From: Mycobacterium szulgai
GTDB taxonomy: Bacteria; Actinomycetota; Actinomycetes; Mycobacteriales; Mycobacteriaceae
DNA: 64,000 nucleotides
Direction of reading: 5' to 3'
Assembly: GCF_002116635.1 (NCBI RefSeq)
Contig: NZ_LQPW01000120.1
Location: forward strand, 1-64,000
Under the pieces are notes generated by a model. That model had not been told where the DNA came from. It did no database searches and saw only the letters and a program-made list of their open reading frames with translations. Positions 18,568 to 26,872 of this stretch are shown piece by piece. Each line of letters begins with the position of its first letter. The first letter of the stretch is position 1. A program made the position numbers and the translations under genes.

Positions 18568-20098
18568 CGAAGAGCCTCTTGAGGCGCTGTGTATCGACCT
18601 TGCCACTGGACAATAGCGGTAGCGCCGCACGTGGCAGCGCGACGAACCGCCTCGGGATTTTGTATGCCGACAGCTGCGTCTTGAGCACCGCGCGCAGGGC
18701 CTCTTCGTCGAAGGTGTCGGAGCCATCGGGCAGGACGACGACAGCTGCCACCGACTGGCCCCGCTCGGCGTCTGGAATGCCCATGACGTGAGCCGCGGTC
18801 CCGAGGTTGGCCAAGGCCTTTTCGACCTCGGCCGCCGACACGTTGGCGCCCGCCGTCTTGATCATGCCGCTGCGCCGGCCAAGGAAGTACATGAACCCTT
18901 CGTCGTCGGCGCGGACCAGATCACCGGTATGAAACCAACCGTCGGCGTCGAAGCATTCCTCGCGACTGCGCCCGTAGTACCCCTGCATGACGTAGGGCCC
19001 ACGGATGCACAGCTCGCCGCCCTCGATGATCATCGTCTCGAAGCCGGGCGCCGGCCTGCCGTAGGACCCGCGCCGCGCTTGGGGTTGGTCGCCTTCGTCC
19101 TCGCTGATGAGCAGGACGCTGCCGGCTTCGGTCATGCCGAGCATGTGGTGGCGCAATTCGGGATCCGCCGGCTGGACATCGGGCGCCATGATCGGATAGA
19201 GGTTGCCCCGGCGCATCGACGACAGATCGCGCCGGGCGAAGCTGGGGTGGTCGGCCAGGTGCGCGATGCCCGCCACGAAACCGTTTGTCATGGTGGGTCT
19301 TTCGGCTTCCAGCAGGTCAAGCATCGCGCCGGCGTCGGTGGTGTTGGAGCACACCAGGGTGGACCCGGCGATCAGCGTGGCCAGCAGACCGAACGCTAAT
19401 CCACCGATCCAGAAGAACGGCGAATTGCAGAACAACCTGTCGTCAGCCGTCAAACCGCGGATCGTGTTCAGATTGCGCTGGTGGCCCAGCAGCGCGGCAT
19501 GCGTGTGGACCACTCCCTTGGGTGCACTCGTGGACCCCGATGTGTACACGATCGCCAGTACGTCGGCAGGCTCGACGTCGTCTTCCAAGCCTCGCATCTG
19601 CGCCGCCTCGGCGGCGCGGCGGTACGGCCGGTCCACCTGGCGAGATATGACGACGTGGCGCAGTTGCGGTGCGGTGGCGCAGCACATCCGATCGAGATGG
19701 TCGAATTCCGGCCCGAGCAACTGCGTTAGCCGCGCCCGGTAGTCATGCGAGCGAAAAGCGGGCGCGCTCAACAAGATCTGCACGTCGGCGTCGACGAGTT
19801 GTTCACGTAGCTCACCAGTGGTGACGAAGGTGGAGAAGGGGACCACAATCGCGCCGATGCGCGCCGCCGCCAGCATTCCCAACACGAAATCGCTGCCATT
19901 GGGATACAGCAGTCCCACCCGGGTGCCCTTGCCGGCGCCAAGTGCGATCAGGCCGCGGGCCAGCTCTGCCGAACGGCGATCGGCCTCGGCGTAGCTGATC
20001 CGATCGTCGTCGCACACCAGCAGTGGGTGGTCTGCACGCGAATGGGCTTGGTGGCGAAGGACTTCGGCGATCGTGTCACGAGGCATGGTTGGCGGCAT
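18560..20098 (-). CDS. Acyl-CoA synthetase (FadD family)
   Basis: A 512-residue ANL ligase, paralogous to its downstream neighbour over the full length. Both share AxGAGKGTRVGLLYPNGxxF-type N-terminal sequence and the SGxxxxPKGVVHxHA P-loop (here VYTSGSTSAPKGVVHTHAA). FHTGDLVRADDEGFMYFLGRRSGMIKTAG and the terminal LLSSGKVDTQRLKRLF are present. In-frame ATGs lie at 20098 and 20086, both overlapping the upstream gene's end and neither with a good ribosome-binding site; coupling probably drives translation. Probably an old tandem duplicate of the gene at 17029-18567. Confidence 0.92.
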   Translation of the reverse strand: MPPTMPRDTIAEVLRHQAHSRADHPLLVCDDDRISYAEADRRSAELARGLIALGAGKGTRVGLLYPNGSDFVLGMLAAARIGAIVVPFSTFVTTGELREQLVDADVQILLSAPAFRSHDYRARLTQLLGPEFDHLDRMCCATAPQLRHVVISRQVDRPYRRAAEAAQMRGLEDDVEPADVLAIVYTSGSTSAPKGVVHTHAALLGHQRNLNTIRGLTADDRLFCNSPFFWIGGLAFGLLATLIAGSTLVCSNTTDAGAMLDLLEAERPTMTNGFVAGIAHLADHPSFARRDLSSMRRGNLYPIMAPDVQPADPELRHHMLGMTEAGSVLLISEDEGDQPQARRGSYGRPAPGFETMIIEGGELCIRGPYVMQGYYGRSREECFDADGWFHTGDLVRADDEGFMYFLGRRSGMIKTAGANVSAAEVEKALANLGTAAHVMGIPDAERGQSVAAVVVLPDGSDTFDEEALRAVLKTQLSAYKIPRRFVALPRAALPLLSSGKVDTQRLKRLFDA

Positions 20099-21533
20099 CG
20101 CTGAAGAAGCTTCGGATCACACCCAGGTCAGCCTTGCCGGATGGTGTTCGCGGGATCGCGTCGACGATGACGATATCGGTCGGAATCTCGTAACCCGCCA
20201 GGCGTGTTCGCAGGTATTCGACCAACTCGCCGGTGCCAGCCGACTCCGACTGACGCAGTTCCACCATGGCCACCGGCGTTTCGCCGAGCCGCTCGTCGTA
20301 ACGTCCGACCACGGCCGCGCCGGCGACGGCGGGGTGGCCCTCCAGCGCGGTACGAACGTCGTCGGGCAGCACCTTGAACCCACCGCGAATGATGGCCTGG
20401 TCGGCTCGCCCGACGATCCAGAGGAAGCCATCGGCGTCGATACGGGCCATGTCCGTGGTCTGCAGCCAATCCGCAGATGGGCCAAGTTGTCCGGGTTTGA
20501 CCTCCAGCCGGCCCACCTGGTCTGGCGGCAGGGCGGCGCCGTCGTCGTCGACCACCCGCAGTTGCGCGCCGGGATTGGCCCGGCCGACGCTGCCGCGCTT
20601 GGCTAGCCAGTACTGCCGGTGATCGGCAAGCGTCCAGCCCGCCACCCCGCCACCGAATTCGGTTGCTGCATAGGAAGTTAGCACCGGGATTCCGTATTTC
20701 TGTGTGAAGGCGTCGGCGTCCTCGGCGGACAGCGGCGCGGTGCCGCAGGTGACGGCGCGGATGCCGGCCAGGTCGGCTCGGGACAGATCCGAGTGCAATA
20801 CCGTGCGCAGCGCCGCCGGCACCAGCGACACCGTGCGGGGCCGGTGCTTGCGCACCGCCTGGGTCCAGGCGTTGATTTCGAATCGTTCCAGCAATACGAA
20901 CGGCCTGCCCGCCGTGACGCATTGCAGCACCCGGAAGACGCCGCCGATGTGCACCAGTGGTGAGTTGACGATCGCCACGCCGCGGCGCAGTTCGGTGGGC
21001 GCCGGTGTGTTCCGGTAGCCGGCGCCCATCACGCTGTGCGCCAGCATGTCGTAGCCGAGGTCGATTCGCTTGGGCGGCCCGGTGGTCCCGCTGGTCAGCA
21101 TCCGCACCGCCACGTCCGACCGGGCGGGTTCGGATACCGCTGCTGCTTCGTCAACGCGGTCGAAGAGCGCCGAAATGGACACCGTGGTGGTGCCGGGCGG
21201 CTCAGCAACAAGCGACGCCAAATCGTCGGATTCGCCGACGATCACCGGCAGCCGCAGCGCGGCGATGTCTGCCCTGCTGCGATCCTCACCCCGAGACGGA
21301 TTGATGGTCACCACAGTTCCACCACGCAGCAGCACGCCGAGGAACGCCGCCACCTGGGCGGGCCGGTTGCGCAACAGGATTCCGACCTCTGGCTGCGCCG
21401 CGTGGGAGCCGACACGGCTTGCCGCGACGGCGATTTGGCCCCACGAGAGCCATTGGCCGTCATACTCGATCGCGGGTGCATCCGGCTGTAGAGCGAGCAC
21501 CTGCGCGATGCGCTGGCTAAGCGGATGCATCAC
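20076..21533 (-). CDS. Acyl-CoA synthetase (ANL family, shorter type)
   Basis: A 485-residue AMP-binding ligase, more diverged than the two downstream. The P-loop is VRMLTSGTTGPPKRIDLGYD, with Arg after the Lys where most have Gly. The adenine-binding segment is SYAATEFGGGVAGW, the hinge is IVGRADQAIIRGGFKV and the catalytic Lys is in PRTPSGKADLGVIRSFF. The N-terminal domain is short. ATG 21533 makes an ATGA overlap with the stop of the upstream enoyl-CoA hydratase. Third ligase of the run; substrate unknown. Confidence 0.91.
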   Translation of the reverse strand: MMHPLSQRIAQVLALQPDAPAIEYDGQWLSWGQIAVAASRVGSHAAQPEVGILLRNRPAQVAAFLGVLLRGGTVVTINPSRGEDRSRADIAALRLPVIVGESDDLASLVAEPPGTTTVSISALFDRVDEAAAVSEPARSDVAVRMLTSGTTGPPKRIDLGYDMLAHSVMGAGYRNTPAPTELRRGVAIVNSPLVHIGGVFRVLQCVTAGRPFVLLERFEINAWTQAVRKHRPRTVSLVPAALRTVLHSDLSRADLAGIRAVTCGTAPLSAEDADAFTQKYGIPVLTSYAATEFGGGVAGWTLADHRQYWLAKRGSVGRANPGAQLRVVDDDGAALPPDQVGRLEVKPGQLGPSADWLQTTDMARIDADGFLWIVGRADQAIIRGGFKVLPDDVRTALEGHPAVAGAAVVGRYDERLGETPVAMVELRQSESAGTGELVEYLRTRLAGYEIPTDIVIVDAIPRTPSGKADLGVIRSFFSDAANHAS

Positions 21534-22312
21534 CGGATCTTCGGTTCACGCGCGGCAGATTTGCCGGCCGCCAGCTCCGCCGTTCCGAGCGGGTTGCCCA
21601 GCCGGGTATAGATCAGGCCCTGGTCCAGGGCAGCCCGGTACGGTTTGTCCAACGACTCCCAGATCGCTTTGACGGTGCCTTGCGTCGCCGAAGGGGGCTT
21701 GGCCGCGATTGCCGCCGCGATCTCATGTGCCCGTGCCCATAATCGTTCGGGTTGAACAATTTCCGAGACCAAACCGATCCGCAGCGCGGTGTCGGCGCAG
21801 ACCCGTTCGTCGTTGCCCATCAGCGCGATTCGTAGCGTCTCACCCAGCCCGATGCGGCGCATCAGCCCGATCGGCTCCAGTGCGCAAACCAGGCCGGCCG
21901 ACACGTGCGAATCGAAGAACGTCGCATCCGTCGCGCAGAGGACGATGTCGGACTCGTTGAGGAAGTAGAACGCGCCTGCGGTGCACATGCCCTGCACGGC
22001 ACACACCACCGGCTTCCACATCTTCTGCCACTTCGGACTCAGCGATTCACCCGGATCCTCGTGATTCCATACATTTTCGGGCTGACCATAGGGTGTCTTG
22101 ATATCCAGACCGGCGCTGAACGCGCGGCCCGCTGCCCTTAATACCACCGCGTGCACAGACTCGTCGAGTTTGACGATGCGCCATGCTTGCGCCATCTCCA
22201 CACACATGCTGCGGTCGAACGCATTGAGCTGCTCGGGCCGATTCAGGGTGATGGTCGCGACATGGTCCGCGGCGTCGAGGTCGAGCTGGATCCTGGCGAA
22301 TTTCACCGGCAT
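21530..22312 (-). CDS. Enoyl-CoA hydratase/isomerase
   Basis: A 260-residue crotonase-fold protein. TITLNRPEQLNAFDRSMC is the typical N-terminal CoA-binding region, VVLRAAGRAFSAGLDIKTPYG gives the first oxyanion-hole segment, and VCAVQGMCTAGAFYFLNESDIVLCA the second. FFDSHVSAGLVCALEPIGLMRRIG is the active-site region; the usual catalytic Glu pair is not obvious, so hydratase versus isomerase cannot be decided. ATG 22312 lies 10 bases inside the end of the upstream paralogue. It shares the DSHVS/DPHVS-type signature with the gene at 22303-23109, so the two look like duplicates. Confidence 0.92.
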   Translation of the reverse strand: MPVKFARIQLDLDAADHVATITLNRPEQLNAFDRSMCVEMAQAWRIVKLDESVHAVVLRAAGRAFSAGLDIKTPYGQPENVWNHEDPGESLSPKWQKMWKPVVCAVQGMCTAGAFYFLNESDIVLCATDATFFDSHVSAGLVCALEPIGLMRRIGLGETLRIALMGNDERVCADTALRIGLVSEIVQPERLWARAHEIAAAIAAKPPSATQGTVKAIWESLDKPYRAALDQGLIYTRLGNPLGTAELAAGKSAAREPKIR

Positions 22313-23109
22313 TGCCAATCGGGATTGCGTTTCTCCGCAAAGGCTTTAGGACCTTCGAGAGCATCCTGGGTCCGCAATACGCGTTCGCGGAAGGCCTCGG
22401 CCAGCATCTCGGCCTCGTGCAGCGGCAGGTCCAGGCCCTTGAGGATGGCCAGGCGCGTCCCGCGGACCGCCAGCGGCGCATTGGAATTCACAATCCCGGC
22501 AATCTCATGGGCCCGCTCCAGCAGGCGGTCGTGCTCGACGATTTCACTGATCAATCCGAGGTCGAGGGCGCGTTCTGCACTCATCCGCTCATGCTTACCC
22601 ATCAGCGCCATGCGCAGCGCGACAGAGCGCGGCAGCACCCGGGCCAGCCGCACCAGCTCGCGTCCGGCGACTAGCCCGATGCTGACGTGCGGGTCGAAGA
22701 ACGTGGCCCGATCGGATGCGATGACGATGTCTGACGTAGTCACCCAGTCCAGTCCGGCGCCACAGCACAACCCGTTGACCGCGGTCAGAAGCGGCTTGGC
22801 CATTCGGCGAAACGGTGGCGTACCTTCCTGCGGTGCCTCCCACTGTTCGTAGGTCGACAAGTAGGGGCGTTCATAGATCACCTTGCCGTCGCCGGGGATG
22901 GCTTTGACGTCGGCTCCGGTGCAGAAGGCGCGCCCGGTGCCGGTGACGACGGTCAGCCACACCTTGTCGTCGTTTTCGGCTTCGTCGTAGGCAGACCGCA
23001 ATTCGGTGATCATGTGCGGGCTCAGTGCATTGAGCGCATCCGGGCGATTGAGCGTGATGGTGGCCGTGTGCCCGTCCACCTCGTAGCTGATGGTGCCGAA
23101 ATCGGGCAT
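22303..23109 (-). CDS. Enoyl-CoA hydratase/isomerase
   Basis: A 268-residue crotonase-fold protein: TITLNRPDALNALSPHMI, VVTGTGRAFCTGADVKAIPG (oxyanion Gly-Ala), LLTAVNGLCCGAGLDWVTTSDIVIAS, FFDPHVSIGLVAGRELVRLARVLP. It closely resembles the adjacent downstream paralogue. ATG 23109 is chosen; a GTG two codons upstream (23115) would make a GTGA overlap with the preceding gene and is nearly as good. Middle member of three consecutive crotonases on this strand, all presumably read from the promoter at about 23.97 kb together with three CoA-ligases. Confidence 0.92.
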   Translation of the reverse strand: MPDFGTISYEVDGHTATITLNRPDALNALSPHMITELRSAYDEAENDDKVWLTVVTGTGRAFCTGADVKAIPGDGKVIYERPYLSTYEQWEAPQEGTPPFRRMAKPLLTAVNGLCCGAGLDWVTTSDIVIASDRATFFDPHVSIGLVAGRELVRLARVLPRSVALRMALMGKHERMSAERALDLGLISEIVEHDRLLERAHEIAGIVNSNAPLAVRGTRLAILKGLDLPLHEAEMLAEAFRERVLRTQDALEGPKAFAEKRNPDWQCR

Positions 23110-23111
23110 GG

Positions 23112-23894
23112 TCACCGGCCCTGGAACTTCGGCGTGCGCCGCTGCTGAAAGGCCGCCAGACCTTCTTTGAAATCGCCTGTCCGGCAGGACAGTTCCAAAT
23201 TGAACAACTCCTGGGTCAGGGACTGGCTCAACGTCGCATGCTGACCCAGCTGCAGCGCCTGCTTGGCCAGCCCGATCGCAACCGTCGGCCCGCTGGATAG
23301 GCGGGACAGCAACTCTTCTACCGTCTCCTCGAGTCGCTGAGCGGCTACGGCTTGGTGAATCAGACCCCATTCGGCCGCGTCGGACGCGTTGACCTTTTCC
23401 CCGAGCAGCAGCATCCGCCGGGCGCGGGCTAGACCGATCAGGCGGGGCAGCAGCCAGGTGGCCCCCGAGTCCGGGCTGAACCCGCGCTCGACAAAGGGTT
23501 CCCAGAAGAGGGCATCGGTGGTTGCGATAGTGAAGTCGGCGGCCAGCGCCAGATTGCAGCCCATGCCCACGGCCCTGCCCTGCACACTGCACACCACCGG
23601 CAATTGCAGAGTGTGCATCAGCTCGATTACGCGATGGGCGGCATGCGGAATACGGCGCAATAGATCCCCGGCACGCGGCCGTTGTCCGTCGCCGCTGTTG
23701 GTGGCCACCCAGTCGGCACCCGCACAGAAGTCGGTGCCCGCACCCCGGATGTGGACAGCGCGCAACGAGTCGTCGGTGGCGGCGTCGGACAGCGCGGCGA
23801 CGAACTCCTCAATCATCGCTGCAGTCAACGAGTTACGTCGGGACGGGCGATCGAGGGTGAGTCGCAGCACCGCGCCATCGCGGCGCGTTGTCAC
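23112..23894 (-). CDS. Enoyl-CoA hydratase/isomerase
   Basis: A 260-residue crotonase-fold protein: LTLDRPSRRNSLTAAMIEEF, IRGAGTDFCAGADWVATN, VVCSVQGRAVGMGCNLALAADFTIAT, and FVERGFSPDSGATWLLPRLIG with the Glu and Asp-region typical of this branch. First gene of a six-gene minus-strand operon. An ATG at 23972 is in frame but sits inside the long palindrome at 23971-24002. I prefer GTG 23894 (VTTRRDGAVL), which has GAGGG five to six bases upstream and gives the normal family length. Confidence 0.9.
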   Translation of the reverse strand: MTTRRDGAVLRLTLDRPSRRNSLTAAMIEEFVAALSDAATDDSLRAVHIRGAGTDFCAGADWVATNSGDGQRPRAGDLLRRIPHAAHRVIELMHTLQLPVVCSVQGRAVGMGCNLALAADFTIATTDALFWEPFVERGFSPDSGATWLLPRLIGLARARRMLLLGEKVNASDAAEWGLIHQAVAAQRLEETVEELLSRLSSGPTVAIGLAKQALQLGQHATLSQSLTQELFNLELSCRTGDFKEGLAAFQQRRTPKFQGR

Positions 23895-23970
23895 CGAACC
23901 CTCGGTCCCGGCCGAGTCGGCCTCGTGACCCACTATCGAATCCGGCCTTTCTGCGCCGATATGGTGACCC

Positions 23971-24002
23971 ATACAGTAGGCAATACGATTGCTACGCTGT
24001 AT
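23971..24002. promoter_or_regulatory. Long imperfect palindrome, TACTGTA-type operator
   Basis: ATACAGTAGGCAAT, a short spacer, then ATTGCTACGCTGTAT: the outer ATACAG/CTGTAT and inner CAAT/ATTG arms pair exactly, with a one-base offset between. It lies between the divergent crotonase (minus) and thioesterase (plus) genes and could control both. The TACTGTA half-site (minus strand) recurs at six other promoters in this window. Confidence 0.7.
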
Positions 24003-24063
24003 AAGTTAGCAAGGAAACGTTGCCGACGGAATAAGCGGGCGAGACCCGATAAGGAGAGGACGC

Positions 24064-24726
24064 ATGTGTCCCAGCTCGGCACCCAGATTCGGTGAGGCGC
24101 CGCTGGCCCAGACCGTCGCCGCCGCCGGCGCCATCCGGCGGCTCAGTTCGCTACTGCTCTCGCTGGAACACCCGCACCCGGCGGTGGACGCGATGCTGGC
24201 CCAATTCGGTGAGTGGGAGCGCGAGCTAGCGGCCGTCGCGCCGCCGGATCCGGCCCCTCGGATCGGTGCTCGCGACGACGACCCCCGTCGGGTCTATCTG
24301 AACCACGCCACCGACATCGGCGTATACAACCCCTGCTTTCCCGAGTACCGGTTCGATCGCCACGATGCCGAAAACGCCACCGGCCGGGTCACGTTCCCGG
24401 TGGTCTACGAAGGGCCGCCGGGACTGGTGCACGGGGGCTTCCTCGGCGTCTTCTTCGACTGCGTAATACAACATCACAGTTGTCTCGCCGGACTTTCCGG
24501 AAAGACGCGCACACTGTCGCTGACATTTCGACGGCCGACACCGCTGCTGACCGAACTGCAATTCGACGTCGCCCGGTCGCAAACCGAACAGGGTGTCGCT
24601 TCGACCGCACAACTGTTGCTCAACGGCGAAGTGCTCTGCCGGGGTGAGGTCACCACGCTGGCGTCGCGGCCCGAAAAGCTTGCCGGATACCAATTCGGCG
24701 CGCGGCGAACGGAGTCCAGCCCATGA
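24064..24726 (+). CDS. Hotdog-fold thioesterase family protein
   Basis: A 220-residue protein with a single C-terminal hotdog domain (about 90-205) of the PaaI/YbgC kind: GPPGLVHGGFLGVFFDCVIQHHS has the His-Gly-Gly signature of acyl-CoA thioesterases. The N-terminal 80 residues are a helical extension. ATG 24064 has a strong AAGGAGAGG ribosome-binding site and the gene overlaps the next crotonase by ATGA. It likely hydrolyses an intermediate CoA ester to free CoA, or acts on an aromatic/steroid-type CoA thioester. Its divergent promoter contains the operator at 23971. Confidence 0.9.
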   Translation: MCPSSAPRFGEAPLAQTVAAAGAIRRLSSLLLSLEHPHPAVDAMLAQFGEWERELAAVAPPDPAPRIGARDDDPRRVYLNHATDIGVYNPCFPEYRFDRHDAENATGRVTFPVVYEGPPGLVHGGFLGVFFDCVIQHHSCLAGLSGKTRTLSLTFRRPTPLLTELQFDVARSQTEQGVASTAQLLLNGEVLCRGEVTTLASRPEKLAGYQFGARRTESSP

Positions 24727-25601
24727 ATACTTCGGACGAGCGAGTGCTTTTCGCGGTGGACCACGAGAAGCGGATCGCCACAATCACTTTGAACAACCCC
24801 GAGCAGCACAACTGCTATGACGCCGCCATGCGCGAGGCCGTCGCCCGGTGTCTGGACCGCGTCGCAGACGACGACGATCTCACCGTGGTGCTGCTGCGCG
24901 GAGCAGGTGGCGTGTTCAGCACCGGCGCCGACATGAACAACGCCTACGGTTGGTACGGCGGATCGGGCGCCGTGGGAGAACGGCACCGTCCCAGCCAACG
25001 TCGCCGACTTACCGTGGATCGCAAGTCATTCAGCTTCTACCACAACTTCATGGGCTTCCCGAAGGTAACGGTCGGCGAGATCGCCGGCTACGCGCTGGGC
25101 GGCGCCTTCGAAATCGCTTTGATGACCGATATTTCGGTGATTGCGCGCAACACGAAAATCGGCATGCCGGCTACGCGCTTCCTCGGGCCGGCGCTGGGCA
25201 GCCTGCACATGTTCTTTCACCGGTTAGGGCCGGTGCTGGTCCGGCGCCTGCTGCTGACCGGTGACATCATCGAGGCCGGCCAGATCGAGCATCTCGGAAT
25301 CTTCACTGACACATGCGATCCCGATTCGGTGGCCGCCCGTGCCCGGTACTGGGCCGAGAAGGCGGCGAAGATGCCCGCCGACGGCGTCGTCATCGCCAAG
25401 GAGGCGTTCCGGTTGGTCGAGCAGAGTCAGGCGTACCAGGGCGAGGAAGTCGCCAGCTATCTGTTCCACGCTTTCGGTACCAATCTGCAATTCGCACCAG
25501 GGGAGTTCAACTTCGTCAAAGCCCGGGCAGAGCATGGAACCAAGGAGGCGTTCCGGCTGCGCGACGAACACTTTCACGTGCCCGAACCTGAAGCGGAATA
25601 A
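24723..25601 (+). CDS. Enoyl-CoA hydratase/isomerase
   Basis: A 292-residue crotonase-fold protein, longer than its neighbours because of an insertion after the first oxyanion segment (GAGGVFSTGADMNNAYGWYGGSGAVGERH). The second segment is VGEIAGYALGGAFEIALMTDISVIA, and RFLGPALGSLHMFFHRLGPVLVRRLLLTG follows. TITLNNPEQHNCYD marks the N-terminus. ATG 24723 overlaps the thioesterase stop. The terminal region is rich in Phe and Glu. It is convergent with the TetR gene four bases downstream. Confidence 0.91.
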   Translation: MNTSDERVLFAVDHEKRIATITLNNPEQHNCYDAAMREAVARCLDRVADDDDLTVVLLRGAGGVFSTGADMNNAYGWYGGSGAVGERHRPSQRRRLTVDRKSFSFYHNFMGFPKVTVGEIAGYALGGAFEIALMTDISVIARNTKIGMPATRFLGPALGSLHMFFHRLGPVLVRRLLLTGDIIEAGQIEHLGIFTDTCDPDSVAARARYWAEKAAKMPADGVVIAKEAFRLVEQSQAYQGEEVASYLFHAFGTNLQFAPGEFNFVKARAEHGTKEAFRLRDEHFHVPEPEAE

Positions 25602-25605
25602 GTGT

Positions 25606-26388
25606 TTAACGCTTCGCAGCCGACTTGGCTGGGGCTTTGCGCTGGCGGGCCGGGGCCTTGCGGGCGGGTTTCGAGGCATTTTCGATCAACTGGCCGGCGT
25701 GGTCCAGGATGCAGTCGAGACCGTATTCGAAGTTGGTTTCATCGGGGGCGCCGATGCGGTGCCCCTTACCGGTGACCTGAGCGATGAGCGGAGTCGTGTG
25801 CGGGTCGATGGCCACCGCGTCCTCGATCGTGCGCGAGCCGTCGTCCGATTGATTCTTTTCGAAGAGTCGGTGCAGCACCACCGATCCACGCACATGCAGC
25901 GACACCGCGGAATACGTGTCGAAGGCGTCTTCCGGTGAGAGCCCGGCCTCGACCAGGTTGGCGATCGCCCGCTCCATCTCCTGCGCCCCCAGCCGGGCCG
26001 CCTTGGGGCTGAGGGCCGCCCGAATCAAAATCAGGTCGCACAGAATTGGGTTGCCCATGAACGTCTTCCGCATCGACCGGGCATGATTGCGCAACGTCTC
26101 GCGCCAGTCGCTGGCTTCCACATACGGTGTGGCGAACACATACTTGCTCAAGGCGCGGTCGGTCATCGCGTTGAGCAGATCGTCTTTCTTGCGGAAGTAC
26201 CAGTAGATGCTCGTGACGCCGACGCCGAGATGTTTGCCGAGCAACGGCATGCTCAGATTGTCGATCGACACTTCTTCGGCGAGTTCGAATGCGCCACTGA
26301 TGATATCGTCGGGATTGATGGATCCACGTTCGCGTCGCTGACGCTTCTCCGCGGTTGCCTGCTTTGCCACTACGGGCACCTCCATCAA
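25606..26388 (-). CDS. TetR family regulator with basic C-terminal tail
   Basis: A 260-residue repressor-type regulator. The helix-turn-helix is at about 28-75: IISGAFELAEEVSIDNLSMP, then LLGKHLGVGVTSIYWYFRKKDDLLNAM. The ligand-binding domain ends in a VSLHVRGSVVLHRLFEKN segment. The last 25 residues are Lys/Ala/Pro-rich (KPARKAPARQRKAPAK), an unusual extra DNA-contacting tail like those of mycobacterial HupB or Lsr2-like proteins. Its own promoter carries the element at 26442, and it is the only TetR gene in this island, so it is my first candidate for binding the shared operator. ATG at 26388 is used; in-frame starts slightly downstream are possible. Confidence 0.92.
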   Translation of the reverse strand: MMEVPVVAKQATAEKRQRRERGSINPDDIISGAFELAEEVSIDNLSMPLLGKHLGVGVTSIYWYFRKKDDLLNAMTDRALSKYVFATPYVEASDWRETLRNHARSMRKTFMGNPILCDLILIRAALSPKAARLGAQEMERAIANLVEAGLSPEDAFDTYSAVSLHVRGSVVLHRLFEKNQSDDGSRTIEDAVAIDPHTTPLIAQVTGKGHRIGAPDETNFEYGLDCILDHAGQLIENASKPARKAPARQRKAPAKSAAKR

Positions 26389-26441
26389 GATCTATCCTGG
26401 TACGCGGTCCGTCAACCTTACCGGGGACCGTCGGCCGTCTG

Positions 26442-26463
26442 CTACTGTAATACCTATCGTAGG
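26442..26463. promoter_or_regulatory. TACTGTA-type operator at the tetR promoter
   Basis: TACTGTAATACCTATCGTAG, read on the plus strand, closely matches the reverse complement of the identical elements at 28303 and 30687 (TACTGTATACCTATCGGTAC). It lies 54 bases upstream of tetR and 37 bases before the broken SDR gene, as expected for an autoregulated, divergent promoter. Confidence 0.7.
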
Positions 26464-26499
26464 CTTTTTTGTAACCCTGCTTGGGACCGAGATTGCGTC

Positions 26500-26852
26500 G
26501 TGGATCTAGGGCTGGCGGACGCCGCCACGGTGGTGGTCGGCGGTAGTCGGGGAATGGGGTTGGCCACCGCTTCTTGCCTGGCCGACGAGGGCGCGCGGGT
26601 GGCGGTAGCCGGTCGTTCGCAGGCCGCGCTGGACGGTGCGGTCGAGGAGCTGACGGCGCGCCGCAGTCCGGCTACTTTAGCTGTGGCCGCCGATATTCGT
26701 CAGGGCGCCTCTGCCGGCGGGGTTTTCGCCGAGCTCGGCCAGCCGGCCTGCAGGACGAAATCGGGCCCGTTGTCGCGTTTCTGGCGTCACGGCGCCACTC
26801 GTACATAACCGGAGCCAACATCCATGTCGACGGCGGTTCGGATTTCACCTGA
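26500..26852 (+). pseudogene. SDR oxidoreductase with internal deletion
   Basis: The N-terminal part, read from GTG 26500, has the NAD(P)-binding motif VVVGGSRGMGLATASCLADEGARVAV and continues to AADIRQGAS. It then shifts near 26750 to another frame that reads LQDEIGPVVAFLASRRHSYITGANIHVDGG, the normal C-terminal end of an SDR. The whole middle, including NNAG and the Tyr-x-x-x-Lys catalytic motif, is missing. About 350 bases remain of an expected 750, so the gene cannot make an active enzyme. It sits behind the operator at 26442, and the intact downstream genes continue the same direction. Confidence 0.85.
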
Positions 26853-26872
26853 CCTCTCAGAAGGAGCGCATC

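Noticed and set aside
23895..23972. Longer crotonase start at ATG 23972
   Set aside because: It would place the start codon inside the 32-bp palindrome and add 26 non-conserved residues; GTG 23894 has a ribosome-binding site and family length.
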